The translations under genes and the position numbers were made by a program. 64,000 nucleotides of DNA, taken from Pseudomonadota bacterium (GTDB taxonomy: Bacteria; Pseudomonadota; Gammaproteobacteria; Burkholderiales; Burkholderiaceae_C). The DNA is taken from NCBI GenBank assembly GCA_023387335.1, contig JAEWIF010000056.1:62001-126000 (forward strand). The letters are read 5' to 3'. Position 1 is the first letter of the stretch. Every line of letters begins with the position of its first letter. The notes below the pieces were generated by a model. It saw nothing but the letters and a program-made list of their open reading frames with translations. It had not been told where the DNA came from and did no database searches. Shown in pieces: positions 59,196-64,000 of this stretch.

Positions 59196-59522
59196 TCAGC
59201 CGAATTTCAGCGGCTGGCCCGCCTGCTGGGTCGCCTGGCGGCTCAGGTTGTCGAAGAACTCGCCCTGGCCCTTGGTGTCCATCCAGCGCGCGCCGTCGAA
59301 CTTGTAGTGGTAGCCGCCGGCCCGCGCGGCGAGCCACACCTCGTGCAGCGGCTTCTGCAGGTTCACGACGATCTGGCTGCCGTTGCGGAACGTGAGCGTG
59401 ACCATGCCGCCGACGCGCTGGCTGTCGACATCCGCATCGGTCTCGTCGTTGATGCGGTCGCAGCCCGTCTCCACCAGGCGCAGCAGCGACTCGGCGCGGT
59501 CCATGTACTCGGGGTCGGTCAT
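59196..59522 (-). CDS. cyaY: Frataxin-like iron-sulfur assembly protein CyaY
   Basis: The bacterial frataxin, an iron-binding regulator of cysteine desulfurase in Fe-S cluster assembly. The 108-residue protein shows the fold: acidic first helix (DPEYMDRAESLLRLVETGCDRI), DADVDSQRVGGMVTLTFRNGSQIVVNLQKPLHEVWLAARAGGYHYKF and a final amphipathic helix (FFDNLSRQATQQAG). It is divergent from lptM with 12 bp between the starts, the conserved cyaY/lptM-lysA arrangement. Confidence 0.94.
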   Translation of the reverse strand: MTDPEYMDRAESLLRLVETGCDRINDETDADVDSQRVGGMVTLTFRNGSQIVVNLQKPLHEVWLAARAGGYHYKFDGARWMDTKGQGEFFDNLSRQATQQAGQPLKFG

Positions 59523-59534
59523 TACAATTTCGCG

Positions 59535-59795
59535 ATGTTGAATCTCCGGCGAATTCTATGCAGCGCCCTCCCGCGGCGCGTGCTGCCGGCCGCGATGGCC
59601 CTGACGGCATTGGCGGCCTGCGGCCAGAAGGGCGACCTGTTCCTGCCCACCGATCCGGCGGCCGCCAATCGCGCCACCCTTCCGCAAGTGCTCAACCCCA
59701 CCCGCTCGGTCACCTCGCCCGCGCCGGCCGCGCAGACGCGTGACGCCGACGGCGGCCAGGGCACGGGAACGGCCGCACCGGTGCGCCAGCCATGA
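59535..59795 (+). CDS. lptM: LptM (YifL-like) small lipoprotein
   Basis: An 86-residue lipoprotein. The signal sequence PAAMALTALAAC ends in a lipobox, immediately followed by the family signature GQKGDLFLPTDP. LptM/YifL proteins assist maturation of the LPS translocon protein LptD in E. coli. The remaining tail is Pro/Thr/Ala-rich and disordered. The ATG at 59535 is only 12 bp from the divergent cyaY start. The stop overlaps the lysA ATG (ATGA, 59792-59795), so it is coupled to lysA as in many proteobacteria. Confidence 0.88.
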   Translation: MLNLRRILCSALPRRVLPAAMALTALAACGQKGDLFLPTDPAAANRATLPQVLNPTRSVTSPAPAAQTRDADGGQGTGTAAPVRQP

Positions 59796-61060
59796 GCACG
59801 CCCGGCCATCCCCATTTCGCCTGGGAAGGCGGCGAGCTGCGCGTCGAGCAGCTGCGCGTGAGCGAGCTCGCCAGGCAGTACGGCACGCCGTTGTTCATCT
59901 ATTCCAAGGCCTCGATGCTGGCCGCGCTGGCCGCCTACCGCCGCGGTTTCGCCGGGCGCAAGTCGAAGATCTGCTACGCCATGAAGGCCAACTCGTCGCT
60001 GGGCGTCCTGCAGGTGTTCGCGCAGGCCGGTTGCGGCTTCGACATCGTGTCGGGCGGCGAGCTCGAGCGCGTGCTGGCTGTCGGCGCGCCGGCGCGCGAC
60101 ATCATCTTCTCGGGCGTGGGCAAGACCCGCGCGGAAATGGCGCGCGCCCTCGAGGCCGGCATCGGCTGCTTCAACGTGGAGAGCGAAGCCGAGCTGGAGG
60201 TGCTCAGCGAAGTCGCCGCCGCGCACGGCCGCACGGCGCCGGTGAGCATCCGCGTCAATCCCAACGTCGACCCCAAGACGCACCCGTACATCTCCACCGG
60301 CCTGAAGGGCAACAAGTTCGGCATCGCGCACGAGCGCACGCTGGCGGCCTACCGCCGCGCCGCCGAGCTGCCGGGCCTGCGCGTGGTCGGCATCGACTGC
60401 CACATCGGTTCGCAGATCACGGACAGCAGCCCCTACCTGGACGCGATGGACCGCGTGCTCGACCTCGTCGATGCGATCGAAGGCGCCGGCATCCGCCTGC
60501 AGCACATCGACTTCGGCGGCGGCCTCGGCATCGACTACCAGGGCGTGCTGCCTCCCGCGGCCGACCAGCTGTGGTCGCAGCTGCTGGCCAAGCTGGACGC
60601 GCGCGGCTACGGCGACCGCGAGCTGATGATCGAACCCGGCCGCTCGCTGGTCGGCAACGCGGGCATCTGCGTCACCGAGGTGCTGTACCTCAAACCCGGC
60701 GAGCAGAAGAACTTCTGCATCGTCGACGCGGCCATGAACGACCTGCCGCGGCCCGCGATGTACGAGGCTTTCCACGGCATCCAGCCCGTCACGCCGCGCT
60801 CAACCGGCGAGGTGAACTACGACGTCGTGGGTCCGGTGTGCGAGAGCGGCGACTGGCTGGGCCGCAACCGCGACCTGGCGGTGCAGCCGGGCGACCTGCT
60901 GGCCGTGCTGTCCGCCGGCGCGTATTGCATGAGCATGTCCAGCAACTACAACACGCGGCCACGCGCCGCCGAGCTGCTGGTGGACGGCGGCCAGGCGCAC
61001 CTGATCCGCGAGCGCGAACAGGTCAGCGACCTGATGCGGGGCGAGCGGCTCGTGCGCTGA
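59792..61060 (+). CDS. lysA: Diaminopimelate decarboxylase
   Basis: Last step of lysine synthesis, PLP-dependent decarboxylation of meso-diaminopimelate. The 422-residue protein has PLP lysine Lys65 (YAMKANSS), VSGGELERVLAVG, the HIGSQI motif, the PLP-phosphate Gly-rich loop DFGGGLGIDY, EPGRSLVGNAG, the active-site Cys in GPVCESGDWLG, and AGAYCMSMSSNYNTRPR. It overlaps lptM by 4 bp at the start, and its last 38 bp overlap the convergent msrQ gene. Confidence 0.97.
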   Translation: MSTPGHPHFAWEGGELRVEQLRVSELARQYGTPLFIYSKASMLAALAAYRRGFAGRKSKICYAMKANSSLGVLQVFAQAGCGFDIVSGGELERVLAVGAPARDIIFSGVGKTRAEMARALEAGIGCFNVESEAELEVLSEVAAAHGRTAPVSIRVNPNVDPKTHPYISTGLKGNKFGIAHERTLAAYRRAAELPGLRVVGIDCHIGSQITDSSPYLDAMDRVLDLVDAIEGAGIRLQHIDFGGGLGIDYQGVLPPAADQLWSQLLAKLDARGYGDRELMIEPGRSLVGNAGICVTEVLYLKPGEQKNFCIVDAAMNDLPRPAMYEAFHGIQPVTPRSTGEVNYDVVGPVCESGDWLGRNRDLAVQPGDLLAVLSAGAYCMSMSSNYNTRPRAAELLVDGGQAHLIREREQVSDLMRGERLVR

Positions 61061-61691
61061 CCGGCGAGGCGGCGCCGCGCAGGCGCCGCCACAGCCGCCA
61101 GCCGAGCAGCGCGGCCACGATGGCGCCGTAGACCGCCACTTCGGCGAAGTCGTTCTTGCCCGCGCGCATCCAGAAGAAGTGCAGGATCGCCAGCCCGGCG
61201 ACCACGTACACGGCGCGATGCAGCGCCTGCCAGCGCCTCGCGCCCAGCGTGCGGATGGCGCGGTTGAACGAGGTGGCCGCCAGCGGCGTCAGCAGCAGGA
61301 ACGCCGCGAAGCCCACCAGGATGAACGGCCGCTTGGGGATGTCGTTCACGATGTCGGGCAGGTCCAGGCCCATGTCGAACCACGCGTAGCAAAGCACGTG
61401 GACGCAGGCGTAGAAGTAGGTGAACAGCCCCAGCATGCGGCGAAAGCGCGCCAGCGCGGGCTGCGACGCCATCACGCGCAGCGGCGTCACGGCGAGCGTC
61501 AGGCACAGGAAGCGCAGCGTCCACTCGCCGGTCGACCGCGAGAGGTATTGAGCGGGATTGGCGCCCAGCTGGTCGGCCAGCGCGCCGTAGAACAGCCAGG
61601 CAAAAGGCAGCAGCGAAGCGGCGAAGAGCAATGGCTTGGCCGCCGGGTGCAGCCAGACCACGCGCCGCCCGCGGGTTGCGGGCGCGACCAT
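61023..61691 (-). CDS. msrQ: Heme-containing membrane subunit MsrQ (YedZ)
   Basis: A b-type heme membrane protein that passes electrons from the respiratory chain to MsrP for repair of oxidised periplasmic methionines. The 222-residue protein has about six helices of the ferric-reductase-like fold, with candidate heme His residues in FTYFYACVHVLCYAW and WQALHRAVYVVAGLAILHFFWM. GEWTLRFLCLTLAVTPLR is a family block. The ATG at 61691 lies one base after the msrP stop. The 3' end overlaps lysA by 38 bp. Confidence 0.94.
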   Translation of the reverse strand: MVAPATRGRRVVWLHPAAKPLLFAASLLPFAWLFYGALADQLGANPAQYLSRSTGEWTLRFLCLTLAVTPLRVMASQPALARFRRMLGLFTYFYACVHVLCYAWFDMGLDLPDIVNDIPKRPFILVGFAAFLLLTPLAATSFNRAIRTLGARRWQALHRAVYVVAGLAILHFFWMRAGKNDFAEVAVYGAIVAALLGWRLWRRLRGAASPVSARAARPASGR

Positions 61692-61692
61692 C

Positions 61693-62694
61693 TCAGTAGT
61701 TCTTCTTCAGGTCCAGGCCCGCATACAGCTGCCCGACCTGCGCTTCGTAGCCGTTGAACATCAGCGTCTTGCGCTTCTTGGCGAACAGGCCGTCCTCGCC
61801 GATGCGGCGTTCGGTGGCCTGCGACCAGCGCGGATGGTCCACGTTCGGGTTCACGTTGGAATAGAAACCGTACTCGTTGGCGGCGGCCTTGTTCCAGGCG
61901 GTCTTGGGTTCCTGGTCGGTGAAGCGGATGCGCACCAGGCTCTTGGCGCTCTTGAAGCCGTACTTCCAGGGCACGACCAGCCGCACCGGCGCGCCGTTCT
62001 GGTTGGGCAGCACCTCGCCGTACATGCCGAAGGACAGCAGCGTCAGCGGATGCATGGCTTCGTCCAGCCGCAGGCCTTCGACGTAGGGCCAGGCCAGCAC
62101 GCTGGAGCGGACGCCCGGCATGGTGGCGCGATCGGCCTGCGTGTGGAACTCGACGTACTTGGCGCTGCCCAGCGGCTCGACGCGCTTGACCAGCTCGGAC
62201 AGCGAATAGCCCACCCAGGGAATCACCATCGACCAGCCCTCGACGCAGCGCAGCCGGTAGATGCGCTCTTCCTGCGCCGACACCTTGACCAGGTCCTCCA
62301 GCGCGAACTTGCCCGGCTTCTTCACCATGCCGTCGATCTCGACGGTCCAGGGCGAAGTCTTGAGCGTGTGCGCGTTCTTCGCCGGATCGTCCTTGTCGGT
62401 GCCGAACTCGTAGAAGTTGTTGTAGCTGGTCGCGTCCTTGTACTCGGTGACCTTCTCCATGGTCACCGCGCCCGGCACCTGGGAGCGGGTGCTCTGCAGC
62501 AGCGCGAGCTTGCCCGGCCGTTGCGGCTGCCCCTGGGCCAGCGCCTCGCGCCCGGCCCACGAAGCCAGCGCGGCGCCCGCGGCGCCGGTGGCCATGAGCT
62601 TGAGCAGTTCACGCCGGTGGCGGTACACCGCCTCGGGCGTGATCTCGCTGGAAACCGGGTGGATGTATCCGTCGCGTCCTGTCCTGATCAACAT
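61693..62694 (-). CDS. msrP: Periplasmic methionine sulfoxide reductase catalytic subunit MsrP (YedY)
   Basis: A molybdenum-cofactor enzyme reducing methionine sulfoxide in periplasmic proteins. The 333-residue protein has a twin-Arg signal: Arg27-Arg28 in RHRRELLKLMATG, then the hydrophobic region GAAGAALASWA and an AxA-like cleavage site (REALAQ). The cofactor Cys is Cys150 (LRCVEGWSM), with the family Phe/Tyr-rich block YNNFYEFGTDKDDP before it. It should be a client of the tatABC genes in this window. MsrQ follows at once, completing the system. Confidence 0.96.
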   Translation of the reverse strand: MLIRTGRDGYIHPVSSEITPEAVYRHRRELLKLMATGAAGAALASWAGREALAQGQPQRPGKLALLQSTRSQVPGAVTMEKVTEYKDATSYNNFYEFGTDKDDPAKNAHTLKTSPWTVEIDGMVKKPGKFALEDLVKVSAQEERIYRLRCVEGWSMVIPWVGYSLSELVKRVEPLGSAKYVEFHTQADRATMPGVRSSVLAWPYVEGLRLDEAMHPLTLLSFGMYGEVLPNQNGAPVRLVVPWKYGFKSAKSLVRIRFTDQEPKTAWNKAAANEYGFYSNVNPNVDHPRWSQATERRIGEDGLFAKKRKTLMFNGYEAQVGQLYAGLDLKKNY

Positions 62695-62757
62695 GGATGT
62701 CCTTTCGCTGGCGCCTGTTAGAGGGGCCAGGCGCCCGGAAGTTACACCGATTCGCGA

Positions 62758-64000
62758 TCAGAGCGTGCCGTAGCTGTGCAAACCCGAGAGGAACATGTTG
62801 ACGCCCAGGAAGGCGAAGGTCGTGACCGCCAGGCCCACCAGCGCCCACCATGCGGAAACCGTGCCGCGCAGGCCCTTCATCAGGCGCATGTGCAGCCAGG
62901 CCGCGTAGTTGAGCCAGACGATCAGCGCCCAGGTTTCCTTGGGGTCCCAGCTCCAGTAGCCGCCCCAGGCCTCGGCCGCCCACAGGGCGCCCAGCACGGT
63001 GGCGATGGTGAAGAAGGCGAAACCGACCGCGATGGACTTGTACATCACGTCGTCCAGCACCTCGAAAGCGGGCAGGCGCTCGGCGATGCGGCGGCGGCCC
63101 CACAGGATGCCGGCGACGATCATCGCGGCGATGCCGAAGTAAACGGCCCAGTAGCTGCTGCCGCCCTCGACGGTCTTGCGGAACACCACGGGCTCGAAGC
63201 ACAGCACCACGCCCAGCATCCACAGCGGCGCCAGCTTCCACCAGCGGGTCTCGGTGGCCTGCTGCTTGATCAGGTAGGCGAAGGCGACCATCGCCGAGAG
63301 CGCGAAGGTGCCGTAGCCGATGAAGTTGGCCGGCACGTGCAGCTTCATCCACCAGCTCTTGAGCGCCGGCACCAGCGGCTGGATCTCGTGGGCCTCGCGC
63401 ACCACCGTGTACCAGAGCAGGAAGCCGACCGCCGCGCTGACCACGAGCATCACGAACGCGCCCAGCGCGCGGGTGCCGTAGTGCTGCTCGAAGTAGAGAT
63501 AGAAGATCGCGGTGAGCCAGCAGAACAGCACGAAGACTTCGTACAGGTTGCTCACCGGGATGTGCCCGATGTCCGGACCGATCAGGTAGCTCTCGTACCA
63601 GCGGACCATGGTGCCGATGAGCGCCATCGACACCGCGACCCACGCGAGGCGCGAGCCGATGCGCTCCATCGCATCGGCCTGGCTGCGGCCGACCACGCCG
63701 AGCCAGTAGAACGCCGTGCTCATGAAGAACAGCACGCTCATCCAGAGGATGGCGGACTGGCTGGACAGGAAGTACTTGAGCCAGAACACGTCGTCCGCGC
63801 GCGCCAGCGAGCCCTGGTAGGAGAACACGCCCAGCAGGGAGAAGCCGGCCACCGCCGCCATCAGCGCCTGCAGCGGCCGCCAGAACCAGCCGAGCCAGAT
63901 GGCGCTGGGGATGGCGGCGAGCAGGATGCCCTTCTCGTACACGTCCATGTGCTGGGCGTAGCGCGTGAAGGCGAACAGCCCGCCGGCGACGACCAGCAGG
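62758..64000 (-). CDS. ccsB: Cytochrome c biogenesis protein CcsB, 5' end beyond window
   Basis: Membrane component of the system II cytochrome c synthase that handles heme for c-type cytochromes such as PetC. Multiple helices are present, and the heme-handling WWD motif WGGYWSWDPKETW lies near the C-terminus (around nt 62920-62960). The ATG at 63948 is probably not the true start. The frame stays open to the window edge and encodes LLVVAGGLFAFTRYAQHMDVYE, part of a membrane helix typical of CcsB. It is therefore recorded as partial. msrP is 63 bp downstream. Confidence 0.93.
   Translation of the reverse strand, partial: LLVVAGGLFAFTRYAQHMDVYEKGILLAAIPSAIWLGWFWRPLQALMAAVAGFSLLGVFSYQGSLARADDVFWLKYFLSSQSAILWMSVLFFMSTAFYWLGVVGRSQADAMERIGSRLAWVAVSMALIGTMVRWYESYLIGPDIGHIPVSNLYEVFVLFCWLTAIFYLYFEQHYGTRALGAFVMLVVSAAVGFLLWYTVVREAHEIQPLVPALKSWWMKLHVPANFIGYGTFALSAMVAFAYLIKQQATETRWWKLAPLWMLGVVLCFEPVVFRKTVEGGSSYWAVYFGIAAMIVAGILWGRRRIAERLPAFEVLDDVMYKSIAVGFAFFTIATVLGALWAAEAWGGYWSWDPKETWALIVWLNYAAWLHMRLMKGLRGTVSAWWALVGLAVTTFAFLGVNMFLSGLHSYGTL

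Overview
The window looks like chromosomal core sequence from a high-GC betaproteobacterium, most likely Burkholderiales and probably Comamonadaceae (Ramlibacter/Variovorax-like). The basis is gene content and order: petABC-sspA-sspB, mla-murA-his-hinT-tatABC, pilMNOPQ-aroK-aroB beside a PBP1a gene, and cyaY/lptM-lysA. The genus is inference from order and protein flavour, not from a search. No prophage, plasmid, CRISPR array or secondary-metabolite cluster is visible. The only mobile-type sequence is one REP-associated tyrosine transposase (RAYT) unit.

Layout. 0-9.9 kb: 3' part of recJ, two unrecognised small proteins, an ornithine-cyclodeaminase-family reductase, dcd, a secreted ClpP-fold protein, a guanine deaminase coupled to a purine-type (BMP) binding protein, coaX with an unknown coiled-coil gene, and a divergent LuxR-type regulator/response regulator pair. 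10-22 kb: secA, an M23 peptidase, a DciA-like DUF721 protein, tRNA-Thr(TGT), sspAB, the cytochrome bc1 operon, mscL, pdxA, a Nif3-like protein and a DegS/DegQ-type protease.

22.1-38.4 kb is an almost gap-free run of 25 genes on the minus strand. In transcription order it is mlaFEDACB, an ABC-2 exporter pair, ibaG, murA, hisGDCBHAFI, hisE, a small membrane protein, hinT and tatABC. Many junctions are 1-4 bp start/stop overlaps. It links outer-membrane lipid asymmetry, peptidoglycan precursor synthesis, histidine synthesis and folded-protein export. 38.5-44.7 kb is gltBD, followed by the RAYT unit with a perfect 15-bp terminal inverted repeat.

45.7-64 kb: a small membrane protein, a methyltransferase/DUF1415 pair, then a minus-strand chain pilMNOPQ-aroK-aroB-dgt-MFS. 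Divergent from pilM is the PBP1a gene. Then come cyaY, lptM-lysA, the Tat-exported methionine sulfoxide reductase system msrPQ, and a ccsB gene cut by the window end.

No clear new multi-gene system is visible. The items most worth checking are: a response regulator whose receiver domain carries an insertion of about 40 residues; the RAYT element abutting the gltB promoter; the BMP-guaD pair; the uncharacterised coiled-coil gene upstream of coaX; the short-form HisG with no hisZ in view; and several convergent or very tight divergent gene overlaps.
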